DNA from: Candidula unifasciata
Taxonomy: Eukaryota > Mollusca > Gastropoda > Stylommatophora > Geomitridae
Assembly: GCA_905116865.2 (NCBI GenBank)
Contig: CAJHNH020003142.1
Span: forward strand, 1-64,000
Direction: 5' to 3'
DNA length: 64,000 nt
Of this stretch, positions 20,185 through 31,063 are shown one piece after another. Both the position numbers and the translations under genes were made by a program. The notes below the pieces were generated by a model. That model ran no database searches and was not told the DNA's origin. It saw only the letters and a list, made by a program, of their open reading frames with translations. Numbering within the stretch: position 1 is the first letter of the stretch; each line of letters opens with the position of its first letter.

Positions 20185-21744
20185 CGTGGTTGCGTTCAGT
20201 TTCAAGAACCGACATCACAGCACTCGAGATAGTCTTATAAGTGCTTCGTCCTCATCCTATTCAGCTATCGAAGAGTTCCAACTCCGACGGTACAGTAGCA
20301 GTCTATCTTGTGAGTCCATCTTGTCTTTCCTCTGAGTATGGAGTGTCGGCAGATCGCCCAGGCACTGCCTGTTGCATCATTCTCTTCAGACCGTGATAAT
20401 CTAATTGTGCCTCCGCACTGTTCACTTGTTCCCTAATGGCCTTGACAGCATTTAGCTTGTCATGCATCAGTTTACACCAGTGGTGTAGAATCAACCAGTC
20501 TATCTGTCGGTTCGTTTTCCAACACACAAGTATGCCCTGGAGAAATATCCAAAGGAGGCTAACTACCCTGTACCCCTAAAACAATGCGCGCCCTCTACAT
20601 GTAGCATACTTTTCTTCATGTTTTTCATTTAATTAGGTAACAGAAAGTGTTTATTTATATTCATTTTTTTAGCATTCTTTGCGATTGTGTCCGCAGCTGA
20701 TTCTCAAGCCAACGAAAGGCCACAGTGACCGCCTCTACCTCCGTTCTCAAACTAGATGTAATATCATATGCCACGCTTTGCTGCACTAAGCGACATTCAT
20801 TCGCTTTTCCTACGAAACCCAACTCACTTCTGTTGTCTCTTAACACAGAACCATCCGTATAAATAATCACATCGACTTGGCAGGAATTGTCATGAATCAG
20901 TTGTTGAATTTCTGATTCTGCAGCGCCTGCTGGCCAGTCCCTGCGCTCCCGACCCAATGTGATGAGAACCCTACAAAGTCTGCCTGTTGCTCAGGGACTC
21001 TGATTCACTCATATTCTCCTCAAATATTGTCAAGCATGCACACATGCTTTAATGTGTTTTCTGCCTGCGCCATCCAAGATCTTCATACTTTCACTCTGTG
21101 ACCCTAATCTAGAGTCTAGAGCTTCGTGCAAGATGTGTTTCTTGTCTGCAACTACTCTGAAGTAGGACCTCGTATGCAGCACTTTAAGCCTATCTGCAAC
21201 AGTCGGAGGTGCAAGTGTATATCGCAAACATATTACTGGTGTATCTCGTTTACACCCCAGAATCACCCTGTAGATATTGAAGTTTCATCAGATGACTATT
21301 TGATAGGTGAACTTTCAACTTCCATAATATGTCAACGAAATGATCAAGTGCTTAAACATTTGTTAGCAACATTCTTGTTTCGATGTCCATTGCTGCCATG
21401 GTCATAAGGGCACTGAGTCCCCTTTGGCACTGTACTGCAACAGCCTACACATGCTTCTTGAAGAAGATGCGTCTATGGAATGTGATACCCCGGTACTTAA
21501 ATTTGCTTTTTCTTTTAATGTTACTGTCATCAACTCTGATGCTTGGGACAGCATCTCTGTCAATACTATTGCCCATAGAACATCATAAAACAGCCACCTT
21601 TTGATTACGACAGCACCCATCTCTGCACACCAGCGAGTCACCTTGTTTATTGTTGCCTGCAGTTCTTGAGCAGTTTGTTGCCCATCGTCCCCCTGCCTAT
21701 ATGCAAAAAAAAAAAAAAAAAAATCATCTGAAAATATCAGTATC
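20185..21744 (-). mobile_element. Non-LTR retrotransposon, 3' portion (RT end and RNase H)
   Basis: Minus-strand frames show, from 5' to 3': WCAEMGAVVIKRW (RT end, near 21600), a linker region, then RNase H with VDVIIYTDGSV (catalytic D) and SSLRTEVEAVTVAFRWL (catalytic E) at 20700-20880. The GNExxDRL-like region and the tail ending near 'gtgctgtgatgtcggttc' at about 20200 follow. A segment of about 95 bases with no homology splits the RNase H region near 20570-20665. Several frameshifts make it inactive. Its 5' continuation is at 23080-23525. Confidence 0.85.
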
Positions 21745-21752
21745 CTACCAAC

Positions 21753-23071
21753 TAGGGCTGTACCGAATATTCGCTTCGTATTCGCTTCGTGACCGAATAG
21801 TGGACCTTATAACTATTCGGTATTCGGCCGAATAATTGCGGTCGGGCCGAGTGAAAAATAAACATATCAAGATTTCCCACCTTGATTCGTACTGACAAGC
21901 GTTATTTTTGTGCACAACCTACGAGCGTACCAAGTGAACGTCTGTTTAGTACAGCTGGAAATACCTTCAGTGAGACAAAAAGCTGCCCTAATGCTGACAA
22001 CATGGAACGATTTTTTTTTTCAAAGCTAATGCCGCTTTCATGGATTAACTAAGCTGTCATTGACAATTTACAAGTTTAGTGACTTGTTATGAAATTAAGA
22101 ATACTTTCATTCCTAGGTATTAGTTACCACAGACTGACTGGCTGAAGGATGCAAAACATGAAATCTTTTTAAATGTTTACTATTCTGTACTACATTTTCT
22201 GAATTAAAATTTTAGCGTACATTTGAAATTATGAATTTTTTTTTAGATCTATTTTATACTTGACAGTGGAAGAATTGGCATAAGTTTGAATAGTGGGAAG
22301 ACAGAAGTAATGATGGTATCAAAGAAAATAATTATTCCTAAATGTGTAATAAAAGTCAATGGTTTTATTTTGGGACAAGCACAGAAATTTATGTATTTGG
22401 GCACATGGATAACAGCAGATGGAAGATGCATTACTGAAATAAAAAACAGAATAGGACAGGCAAAACTTGCATTTTATAAAATGAAGAACATCTTATGCAA
22501 TATATCTTTGTCATTGAAGGTTAGAATAAGAATTCTTGCTTGCTACATACATCCAGTTTTAACATATGGCTGTAAATCCTGGACAATCGGTAGGCAGGCC
22601 AAACAATTTCTACAGGCCTCAGGGATGTGGTTTTACAGAACAATGCTTGAAAAATACTGGACAGCCAAAAAAAAAAAAAAAAAAAACAAGAGGTTTTGAT
22701 AGAGGCGGGAGCCTAAAGACAACTACTCAAAGACATCGGAAGGAGACAGTCATCATTTTTCGGCCATGTTATAAGATGAGGGAAAATGGAACATGTGGTG
22801 ACCACTGGAAAGATATGTTGAAGGAGGGACAGAGGAAGACAGCGAGAGAAGATTCTTGACAGTCTTGTTGCATGGCGTGGAGGTGTGTCAACACTCTTAA
22901 CTAATACATGCTGCAGGAGATCGCAGATTGTGGCGAGGCATAATCGCCCATGCCAGTCGGCAAAGCACCTGATGATGATGATTCACTGTTCGTATTCGTA
23001 TTCGGCCGAATAGTTGGTCCAGCTATTCGTATTCGGCCGAATAGTGAAAATCACTTTTCGGTACAGCCCTA
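21753..23071. mobile_element. hAT-type element with 8-bp TSD
   Basis: Terminal inverted repeats TAGGGCTGTACCGAA and TTCGGTACAGCCCTA bound a 1,319-bp element, with subterminal repeats of ATTCGGCCGAATA at both ends. The 8-bp direct repeats ctaccaac at 21745-21752 and 23072-23079 are perfect. It interrupts the minus-strand retrotransposon reading frame. It has no transposase and carries a foreign retrotransposon fragment, so it is non-autonomous. Confidence 0.95.
22262..22985 (+). pseudogene. RT C-terminal fragment nested inside the hAT element
   Basis: Encodes LNSGKTEVMMVSKKIIIPK, KFMYLGTWITADGRC, then EIKNRIGQAKLAFYKMKNIL and YGCKSWTI: the end of a reverse transcriptase domain. An A run and frameshift follow, then the 3' end 'cgccagtcggcaaagcacc' style sequence and GATGATGAT. 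It is closely related to the fragment at 5968-6655. Confidence 0.88.
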
Positions 23072-23079
23072 CTACCAAC

Positions 23080-23525
23080 ACCTGGAGCTTCTAGTTATGT
23101 AATCTTGCTTATATATACTTTGAAGAGCACTAGTGAGATTGAAAAAAACCCTTGTGGTAGTACCGGGGCGATATTACATGGCTCTGAGGCCCATATACCC
23201 GGACGAAGAGCAACACTACGTAAATAAAGGTCAGCTGCTGTCCAGTTCATCATCAGCCATTTACAAACATCCATTTCCATGAGGGCAGGCATCAAGACAT
23301 CATGTCTGTCTATATTGTATGCCTCATCAAGATCAAGTGCTGCCACGTCTATGTCTTGTCTATTCTGGAACCCTTCGGCAAAAGAAGCCGCATTTGACCA
23401 GGTATCTTTCCCTGGCCAGTAACTTAACAAAACAGGAGCTCTTCCCTTTCCAAAAACATGTTTGCATTGGAGCAGCAATAATATTATCTAACACCCTGCC
23501 AAAAGCGTTTTGTAGTTTTAATTCT
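23080..23525 (-). mobile_element. Non-LTR retrotransposon, RT domain (5' part of the element at 20185)
   Basis: Minus-strand translation includes RQDIDVAALDLDEAYNIDRH, DVLMPALMEMDVCKWL and, near 23150, APVLPQGFFSISLVLF. These correspond to the catalytic palm (LDLxxAYD-type) and LPQGSxxSPxLF motifs of non-LTR reverse transcriptases. Replacement of the usual SPxLFN and frame breaks indicate decay. The YADD box would lie in the lost region. Confidence 0.85.
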
Positions 23526-23685
23526 GGGTGATAATTACAAAGTTATCAGCGTGGTTTTCTGTGGCGTTCTTATCAGATGACCAAACCATTCAGGTGACCC
23601 TAGGAGCCACTATTCAGAGGCGAATTCAACAGGAGCAAATCTGGAAACCGGTTTAATCAAAAAACAGTTATATGAGGGCACACGG

Positions 23686-23758
23686 GGGCTCTGTGGTGCA
23701 ACGGTAGCGCGTCTGACTCCAGATCAGAATGTTGTGTTCAAATCACGTCAGGGTCAAC
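23686..23758 (+). tRNA. tRNA-Trp-like sequence (CCA), probably pseudogene or SINE head
   Basis: gcaacggtagcgcgtctgac, then TCCAGATCAG, then gtgttcaaatcacgtc closely follow eukaryotic tRNA-Trp(CCA): D arm, anticodon stem TCTGA/TCAGA with CCA, and T loop. The variable/T-stem region is two bases short compared with the usual tRNA-Trp, which weakens the T stem. Acceptor ends can pair with wobbles. No TTTT terminator follows directly, so it is likely inactive. Confidence 0.6.
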
Positions 23759-24179
23759 TGTATTTGAGCGAGGAATTAAGTGTGGATCTGGCAAGGAGGG
23801 ACGGGTGAGAGGAAGAGATCGGCGTGTGTATAATCAGTGTGCTACGGGAACAGTTAGCATATACACCTTACGTCATTTGCTGCGGAAGACGGAGCATCTA
23901 TGGGTATGCCCAGTTTGCTTTGATGTCAATTCTTAAATCAGTAATTCAGTAAGGGTATAAAACGGTTACGTAGCAACTTGTGGTCCAGTTTAGGCGGATT
24001 GTTCCTAGAAACTAGAATCAACACCGTAGTATCACTGCTTCCTAATTTATTTCTAAATCTAGTTTAATCGCCTGTATGTTTCCTTAGAATTGATATTTAA
24101 AAGTAGTGGCTGAAAATTAAATTGTGTGCGTGTGTTGGAGGGGGGGGGGGGGACAAACCTTATTAGACAAAATACATTC

Positions 24180-24490
24180 CACATGACTTTCAAAAATAAA
24201 TCATCAACGTTAACAGACACAAGACAAAATTGTATAGGCATACACCACACAGTTGTAAAGAAAAATAAAACAAAGTTATATAGACACTTAACATAAAGTT
24301 GTATAGACATAACAACTCTGTATAGGTACAGCCACCGAAGTTTTGTAGACATATGAGAAAACTGTATAGCCATACACAACACAATTGCATAGACACACAC
24401 AACAACGGTTTTTAGACACATAGCACAAAGAGTTGCACAAATACATATTGTGTGTTATTCATAACTAAGTTGTGTAGACACTAAGTTGTG
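24180..24490. repeat. Degenerate minisatellite of about 35 bp
   Basis: Diverged units contain 'aagttgtatagacat..a.acaca'. Seven or eight units can be followed by eye. A short (AAT)n run lies further right at 24666-24688. Confidence 0.6.
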
Positions 24491-25220
24491 TAGAGACTGA
24501 CCAAACAACTTAAGATTTGACAGTTAAAAACAGACATTAATAAACTATCTTTCAACACAGGGTATGAGAACGATATTCAAAGAAAGCATGCAAGGATGCA
24601 AAAACAAAAATCTGGCAACAATTTGGAAACTCTAAAATGAGATCACAACAAATAAACAATAATATAATAATAATAATAATAATAATACCAATAAACTAAT
24701 TTAATAAAAGGATACACTGCAAAAGGAACACTGGGATAAACTAAATACAAAGACGTATAAACACATATCACATCTCACCGACAGACCAACTCTGTTAATC
24801 TGAGAGGAAAATTACTTCATAAGAAAGAAGAATAGGAAAGAGGGGGTCGAGCAGAAGTGGGGGAGAAAGATGTTTGAGATGAGAAGAGGGTGGGGAAGAA
24901 GAATGAAAGAGCAAAGGGAAATGAGCAACTAAAAAAGAAAAAGGGGGGGGGGGAGCAGTTCGTATCATAATCACTGAATTTGCGTGCTGTTATGGACAGT
25001 TGATTGGATTCCATTCTGTTACAATGGCCAATATATTGTTGTTATTGATGTTGATGGTAGTAATGGTGGCGGCGATGATGCTGCAAAAACAATGGCGACA
25101 GACAACTGGATATGTAGCAGGTGTGTCGACCCAAATAAAACAATTGAGATGGGTTTTCCCCCTCAAGCGGATTGGGGTGGGGAATAGTTTTGCGCCCTTA
25201 GCAATATGCTAAGGATTAGC
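24491..25220. other. Unassigned sequence
   Basis: Mixed AT-rich and purine-rich sequence; a G run at 24943-24953. No gene recognised. Confidence 0.4.
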
Positions 25221-25224
25221 GAAG

Positions 25225-25500
25225 GGGAGGTATCAAGGGGTCTAAGCGGCTATCGCTCGCTTGCGGATCGGAAGGTCGTGCGTTCGGTTCCTGACGGAGG
25301 CCAGACTTTTTTCAAAAATGACCTTGGCTTCCAGGTCGACCCAGCGTTGAATGGGTACCAGGTGTAGTCCTTGGAAGTAAAGGCGGCCTGAGTGATGCTG
25401 ACAACATCACCCATTAAGTGCCGTTTGGTTTATAAAAATATAGGTCTAGCCCTATATACACAATACGCCTGAGAGGCGTGAATGAGGGTCCTTTACTTTA
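25225..25500 (+). repeat. SINE family A copy
   Basis: tRNA-like head ctaagcggctatcgctcgc, B box cgttcggttcctga, body 'cttccaggtcgacccagcg' and 'gtaaaggcggcctgagtgat', end 'gggtcctttacttta' running into (TTA)n. Confidence 0.85.
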
Positions 25501-25976
25501 TTATTATTATTATTATTTATTATTATTATTATTATTTTGTGCTGTATGATAAATAAATCCAATAATATATTCGAAATAATAGGAAATAAATAAATTCTTA
25601 AAAGGATAGCTTCTGTACATAATTGGTGGACTCCTGATCCCCTTTGCAAATGTTTTTAGGGGATTGTGTGTGTGTATGTGGGGAGGGGTGGGGGGGGGGG
25701 GGCGGCGCTCAGCCCACACTGAAATATTTGTGGGGGCCCCAGAAGCATGAGCTCCCAGCTACCGGCGCCTCTGATACATGGTAATATAAAATGCAAACTC
25801 AATAAAGCGGTGATTCTGCCATTTTACAATTACCATTAAAAGTTCCGACCAGGAGAGTTTAGCCTATCATTAACAAACAACAAGATAAGCAGATAAACAT
25901 AAACTATCCATAGGGAAACATCAGAGATCAGTTAAAACAGTCACCTGGTCCTCGCGGAATCATCATTTTCATTCTC

Positions 25977-26016
25977 ATAATCATCGTCATCATCATCATC
26001 ATCATCATCATCATAA
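25977..26016. repeat. (ATC)n microsatellite
   Basis: Roughly ten CAT/ATC units. Confidence 0.9.
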
Positions 26017-26206
26017 ACCACGTCTGCTGTTAAGCGTCGTTGGTTGTACTGAATGGGACGTTTATAATCTCTCTTATAACTCTTAGTTATGTTTCGATGT
26101 CTTAATAATTATAACCATTGGTATATAAGTGCACTTGCTTTCTGATATCTGGTTTTCCTTTTCTCTGTCGGTTCCACTATCTTCCGTGATAAAGCAAGGG
26201 CAAGGG

Positions 26207-26525
26207 GGCTGCGTGGTGTCCGCCTCGAGTGCTAGAGGTTCCGGGTTCAATCCCCGTAAGGGCTAGGATTTTTTAACGTGGACTTGGACTTCTAGTAATT
26301 GCCCTGGTCTGGCTTTTCAGATAGGACGCCCGTGTGTATTGTTGTGCACGTAAAAAATCGCTGGCAGTTGGAAATCGAAAAGAGTAGCCTAATGGCGCTG
26401 CCCCGGCAAAAAATGTGGAGTTAAAAACCTACCCAAAGTATTTCAGAATCCTCGCCGGTGCTACAGAGCCTGTGCACTGTGCTGAGCTTCTTCGGACTCA
26501 GACTTGAGTTAAAAGAAGAATGGAG
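26207..26525 (+). repeat. SINE family E copy
   Basis: The head contains 'gtgtccgcctcgagtgctag' and B box 'ccgggttcaatcccc'. The body has 'ctggcagttggaaatcg' and 'agtatttcagaatcctcgcc'. It ends with AAAGAAGAA. It matches the reverse copy at 46437-46745. Confidence 0.8.
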
Positions 26526-26849
26526 CACTTATGGTGTGCCATGATGTTGATCGGGTGTTCAAACCTTCAAACTGTGATAATATATCATAGATATTTAAAT
26601 TCCATAACTTGATTCAGACCAGAACCATTCAGCTGTATGTGTTGTAAGTCAGGGGTTCTACTAACCTGCATTGTTTCGGTTTTAGGTTGTTTGTATTGAT
26701 CTTCATGCTGTATTTAATGCATGTTGAGATTAATCTGGTAATGTGGTCTTGCAGTCCGTCTTCTTCACTTATTTCCCGAGAATTTGTAACAGAAAACGGG
26801 ACCCAAATAGGACAGTTCTCTGCCCCTGTGTGAGTTAAGCTGAGTTGAA

Positions 26850-27300
26850 CTGATTCGAGAACCGACATCACAGAACTCGGGGCATTCCCATAAGCACATC
26901 GTTCTCATCTTCAGCAGCCAGTGCAGAGTTTCAATACTAATGGTGCCAGTAGCATTCTGATTAAACATTCGTCTTGCCTTTCCTCTGAGCATCTGCCAGA
27001 ACCTCTCGTCACTGCCCGCTGCATTAACCGCACCAGACTGTGGGCATCCATCTGCTCCTCAGAAGTGTACGAGCTCTCCCACAGGGCACTAACCACGTCT
27101 GCCTTATCATTCCACCAAGTTATGCAGAGCCAGCCAGTCTGTCCGCCTGTTCAATTCCCAATACACCGGCGGATGCCGGAGAAAAAAATCCGGACAATAC
27201 TCACCAGCCGTGTCCTATGCAGTGAAGCATGCCACTCTGAAAGAAGCATGCCTGTCCTGACATTCCTCAGCATGTTTTCTGCGTCAGTTGCAATCACGAT
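26850..27300 (-). pseudogene. Non-LTR RNase H-type 3' fragment
   Basis: The minus strand has the 3' region of the CPECCD family: 'tggaatgata' region, LRGKARRMFNQNATGTIS, LLKMRT and WECPEFCDV, with tail 'aatcagttcaactcagc'. It is followed immediately by another retroelement fragment. Confidence 0.75.
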
Positions 27301-27309
27301 GTGCCCCTG

Positions 27310-27790
27310 TGTGAATCACCATCATCATCCGCCTAACCGACTGGCAGGGGCAATCAGGACTTTCCTTAATCTACGATCTTCAACAGCATTCCTCAGTTCG
27401 GGTGTTGACACCCCTACATGCTTTAACAGAAGGCTGTCAAGAATCTTCTCGGGTTTCTTCTTCTGTCTCTTTTTTCGACAGAATTTTCCAGTGTTCACAA
27501 CATATTCCAGTTTCCTTCTTTTTTTTTTTTTTTTAGCATGACTAAAAGAATGACGACTGTCTCTTTCTGATTTTTGTGACACGTTAGTTAGTTGCCCTCG
27601 AGTTCTCGCCTCATTCAATACAATTGGGTAGCTCTTTTTAGCTGTCCAAAGAGTTCTAAGGATTCTTTGGTAAGATCACATCTCCGAGACCTCAAATATT
27701 GCATGTCATGTTTATAAATAGTCCAGAATTCCCTTCCATATGTTAAAACTGACTCAATAAAGCATACTTTATTAGGCAAAAACAACAATG
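27310..27790 (-). pseudogene. Non-LTR RT C-terminal fragment
   Basis: Minus-strand frames give RKLEYVVNTGKFCRKKRQ, DSLLLKHVGVSTPELRNA and upstream FGQL..RILRTLW-type sequence. The 3' end carries GATGATGG, similar to the (GAT)n-tailed family. Confidence 0.65.
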
Positions 27791-27814
27791 ACAAGCAAAG
27801 AAAAACAAATGATT

Positions 27815-28350
27815 TGGCATATGTAGCATCAACGTTTAGATTACAGATAATTTATGAAAAGACAAATATATTGACGACACTAGTAACAGATCAAACAGAT
27901 GTAACACCAGAGACAGAAGGAATCAAAGTAACTGATCAATTAACTTATTTAGATAGTAGTTTTAACAGTCAAGGAAACACAAAGAAAGAAACTATAACAC
28001 TCACTGGCAAAGTATGGCGGCGTCCGTGGCTAAGGCGTTGCGAGTCCGACTCGTAATTCCGACGTACCGCGATCGAAACCCACTGCTGCTGCGTGGATTT
28101 TTATCATGTTACGTGGCGTCGCAGGTCGACCCAGTCTGAAATGGGTATCATGATGGCTATCCTGTAGAAGTAAAGACGGCCGGCGTAATGCTGACCACAT
28201 TACCCACCATGTGCCGATTGGTCTGTAAAAATATGGGACGCTCTTCCCATATGCCCAATGCGCCTATGGCGTGAAAAGAGATTTTTACTTATTAGCAAGG
28301 TATCAGCAACTTTTAAAAGCCTTGAAACAAATATGGAGCTCTAAACTATA
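27815..28350 (+). pseudogene. RT fragment split by a SINE
   Basis: The left part encodes IIYEKTNILTTL, then GIKVTDQLTYLDSSFNSQGN; the right part (from 28304) continues VSATFKSLKQIWSSK. This is the K.xyLGs-x-TSDG-x-A-F-xxLK..W order of non-LTR RT C-termini. A family B SINE interrupts it at 28016-28294. Confidence 0.75.
28016..28294 (+). repeat. SINE family B copy with TSD
   Basis: Head ggcggcgtccgtggctaagg, B box gcgatcgaaaccca, body 'gcaggtcgacccag' and 'gtaaagacggccggcgtaat'. Flanked by gcaaagtat (28007-28015) and gcaaggtat (28295-28303), a 9-bp duplication with one difference. Confidence 0.88.
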
Positions 28351-28362
28351 GCGTTTTTTTAA

Positions 28363-28500
28363 ACTCTTTGAGTCCCAAGAAACGCATCATATGTTCATAG
28401 GTTCCTACCTAGAAGCCCAATGAACGCATGATGCGCCAATTTATTACTTTCTTCACTATCCCCTGGGCCTGTGATGCTAAACCCCCTGGGACTCAAAGAG
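28363..28500. mobile_element. TTAA-flanked MITE
   Basis: Inverted ends actctttgagtccca and tgggactcaaagag, flanked by TTAA at 28359-28362 and 28501-28504. An internal inverted motif, cgcatcat / atgatgcg, is present. The size of about 138 bp and the TTAA target fit a piggyBac-type non-autonomous element. Confidence 0.8.
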
Positions 28501-28504
28501 TTAA

Positions 28505-29440
28505 GCCAAGTTGATGTATTTTCAGTTCTAATGTTATTTTAGTTTTAACATATGCCAGTGAAAATAGCTAGAGAACCTTTAAAGACGTGGACCGAATGTT
28601 AGATGCTTTCGAAAACAAATACTCCTGAAAATGATAAACAAAATATCACGAATTTGAGATGGTTGAATAATAAGAGAAATGTCATCTGGTAATCTGGCAG
28701 TTTCAACAGAGCAAACGGGATGGCGCTATAGCTTGGACACACCCTGACGAAACTATATTCTTCCAGTCTACAAATGGAGCAAAAATGAGCCAGAGAATCA
28801 CCAAACAGCGACTGTGACCTGAAGCCTGAAACTTGACCCTCAAATAAAGGACTTAGGTTAAGGAGGCGCGAGGACGCCGATAAGAAAGCCATGCAGTTCC
28901 TAAGGCGAACGTTTGATGCCGAATGAAATGGCAACCAGGCCAGAGAAGATTGCGCTAATCTGCTGGATTGGATTCCATCGATGATATTTAATTGACTGCA
29001 CAAGATAGAACGGAATTGAGTTATAAACTGCGAGCCTTATGTGACAGTTAATGGCAAATGTAGACAATGAATGATTCTACAAGAATTCTTTCTCTAACCT
29101 CCAGTGACACGGATTTATTGCAAATAATGCCCTGTGTGAATAATACCGGTATTATATTTGTGTAAGCACTTCTTGACTGCAGTATTTCATCGAATTTAAC
29201 TACAAGTCGATACTTTCAGCCAAACAACAGCCGTGTTGTTAAAAAGGCTACTTATTTTCGTTCCGGAGTTATCTTCAAGCCACACGCGTGTGTGCAGGAG
29301 GCTTGCGGAGTCTGCATGTGAACGTTCGTCGAGCACTCACGACGTCTCCCCCCCCCCCCCTTTTCTTCATTTACTGTTTACACCTTGAATTCCATCGAGG
29401 TTCTGTGGGAAAAGGTGTTTGTTGGCGTGTCTTGTTGTTT
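28505..29440. other. Unassigned sequence upstream of the receptor gene
   Basis: A minus-strand open frame (28599-29003) shows no domain. The piece 'ccagtctacaaatggagcaa' recurs in the insertion at 58559-59115, so part is repetitive. A C run lies at 29349-29360. Confidence 0.4.
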
Positions 29441-29599
29441 TGCTCAGCATAAATCAAAGGCATAAAACATGCACACATACGTAAAAACACACACATTTAT
29501 ACGTAGATAAATACATAAACAGGACAGCGGAGAAAGAAGCCGGTTTGGAATAAATAAGGATCGACGATAGAGGCAGTAGAGAGAGAAAGACGGAAAATC

Positions 29600-30085
29600 C
29601 TTATAGCACGTCATCGATCGTTGTGTGCGCACGCAGGCGGACTCAAAACACACGAGGAGGTTTTCAACATGCTCTGGCGCCGAGTCCAGAACCGTTGCGA
29701 AAGCAGGAAAGAGAGAAGACACAAGAGGGCGACACAGGAAAAGATACACGGCCCCTCACCTTGCCACTTTGACTGAACACACTTTTCGATATTTTGATAA
29801 TCTTCGTCTCTTTCGTGGACAGTGTGAATTCTACTCAAGTAAAGACCACAAGGTCGCCATCGTCATCATCTATCGCTGCTCCTCTCTAAGGCTATGTCTT
29901 TAAGAGTCGAGCAAGCCAGTTTATCCCGGTATCGGGTCACCGGAGAACCTATCGCAGAAGATTACCTACAGGTCTGAATCTGCGAAACATCCGCCAGAAA
30001 GAAGCACAAGAGGACGTAGGGGGAAAAAGGAACATTATCGTCTGCACTACCTTTGGAGATTGTGCTTAGTTCATAGCATTTCAAC
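29600..30085 (+). promoter_or_regulatory. Probable 5' UTR and proximal promoter of the ryanodine receptor gene
   Basis: This roughly 500-bp stretch before the start codon is free of recognised repeats and richer in CpG than the surroundings (for example 'cgtcatcgatcgttgtgtgcgcacgc' split around 29608-29635). No TATA box was recognised. An open frame starting near 29625 is likely chance or a uORF. The transcription start and any non-coding 5' exon are undetermined. Confidence 0.4.
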
Positions 30086-30145
30086 ATGGCGGATCCCGCA
30101 GAGGGCGGGGGTTCGGAGCAAGACGATGTGTCGTTTCTGAGAACG
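30086..30145 (+). CDS. Ryanodine receptor, first coding exon
   Basis: The ATG at 30086 (context tcaacATGGCG) follows an in-frame TAG at 30074. The exon encodes 20 residues, MADPAEGGG then SEQDDVSFLRT, and ends at ACG / gtaagt in phase 0. Ryanodine receptors are giant tetrameric calcium-release channels of the endoplasmic or sarcoplasmic reticulum; their cytosolic N-terminus begins with a short acidic, glycine-rich stretch and the motif (D/E)(D/E)(V/I)xFLRT. Vertebrate RYR1 and RYR2 also have a tiny first coding exon ending right after FLRT in phase 0, so both sequence and intron position agree. The next exon should encode the start of the inositol-trisphosphate-receptor-like beta-trefoil; it was not found downstream in the window, implying a first intron longer than 33 kb. 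Short length is the only limit; no other family I know has this N-terminus. Confidence 0.9.
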
Positions 30146-30465
30146 GTAAGTCAGCAGTTATCAGTTCAATAATTGTTTTAAAAATAAGACAGCGGCAGGT
30201 AGAATAATCACAATAATCTTGGCTTGGACGCTTTCATTAGAACGGTCACACCTGCACTTTTGTAAGCACAGTATCCCATTCAACCCCTGAGGGTTATCAC
30301 TAGAATATGTTCAGGCAGTTATTAGTTTAGACCATGTATATGTCTGTATTTATTCATTTCCAGCACTTGCCATATTCGTGTTGTTCTTCGATTTTTCCGT
30401 AAGGGAACGCAGTATTCACACTTTTATTGTCTCGAATGGAAATAACATAATTTTGCTGTATCTCT

Positions 30466-30648
30466 GTTTATGTTTTAACGTTTTTGGTTTATGTTTTAAC
30501 GTTTTTGGTTTATGTTTAACGTTTTTGGTTTATGTTTTAACGTTTTTGGTTTATGTTTTAACGTTTTTGGTTTATGTTTTAACGTTTTTGGTTTATGTTT
30601 ACCATTTTTGGTTTATGTTTTAACGTTTTTGGTTTATGTTTACCGTTC
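30466..30648. repeat. 21-bp minisatellite, about 9 units
   Basis: The unit is tttatgttttaacgtttttgg. One or two units lack a T, and two have 'accattt' or 'accgttc' variants. It lies about 320 bp into the receptor's first intron. Confidence 0.95.
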
Positions 30649-30867
30649 TAAATTGCTGCAGTTAAATTTATTAACAGCCCCTTGTGAGTTCAGAGCTCTG
30701 TTTTTGGGGTCACAACTGTCTCTTAGGAAGCATGTCATAAAAGACAATCAATTAAGGATTTGCTGACACTGACGTCTGAGACCGAAGGAGCAGATAACGC
30801 AGCCTAACTGTAAGCCGCATTACAACATAATAACCACTTTTAATAATATCCTACTTCACGAAGGGAG

Positions 30868-31060
30868 TTACAACGAAGTAGCGGCTAGACGGTCGCCTAC
30901 CGACCCGGTCTTAGGAGAGAATCTGCGCCCAGTCGGACTTTTTTTTTCTTTTTCAAAATTGACCTTTGCGCCCAGGTAAGCCAAGCCTAACCTGGGCTAA
31001 TCTCGCTTAAGCCCCCAATATATTGGGGTATCTCAGCCCCATCTCTTAAGTGTTAAGAGG
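30868..31060 (+). repeat. Diverged SINE family A copy
   Basis: 'agtagcggctagacggtcgcc', a T run, 'ttcaaaattgacctttgcgc' and 'aggtaagccaagcctaacc' follow the family A order, but the 3' part has diverged. Confidence 0.5.
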
Positions 31061-31063
31061 ACT

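Noticed and set aside
29625..29903. 92-codon frame upstream of the receptor exon
   Set aside because: Biased, domain-free sequence in a probable 5' UTR or promoter; possibly a uORF but not a gene.
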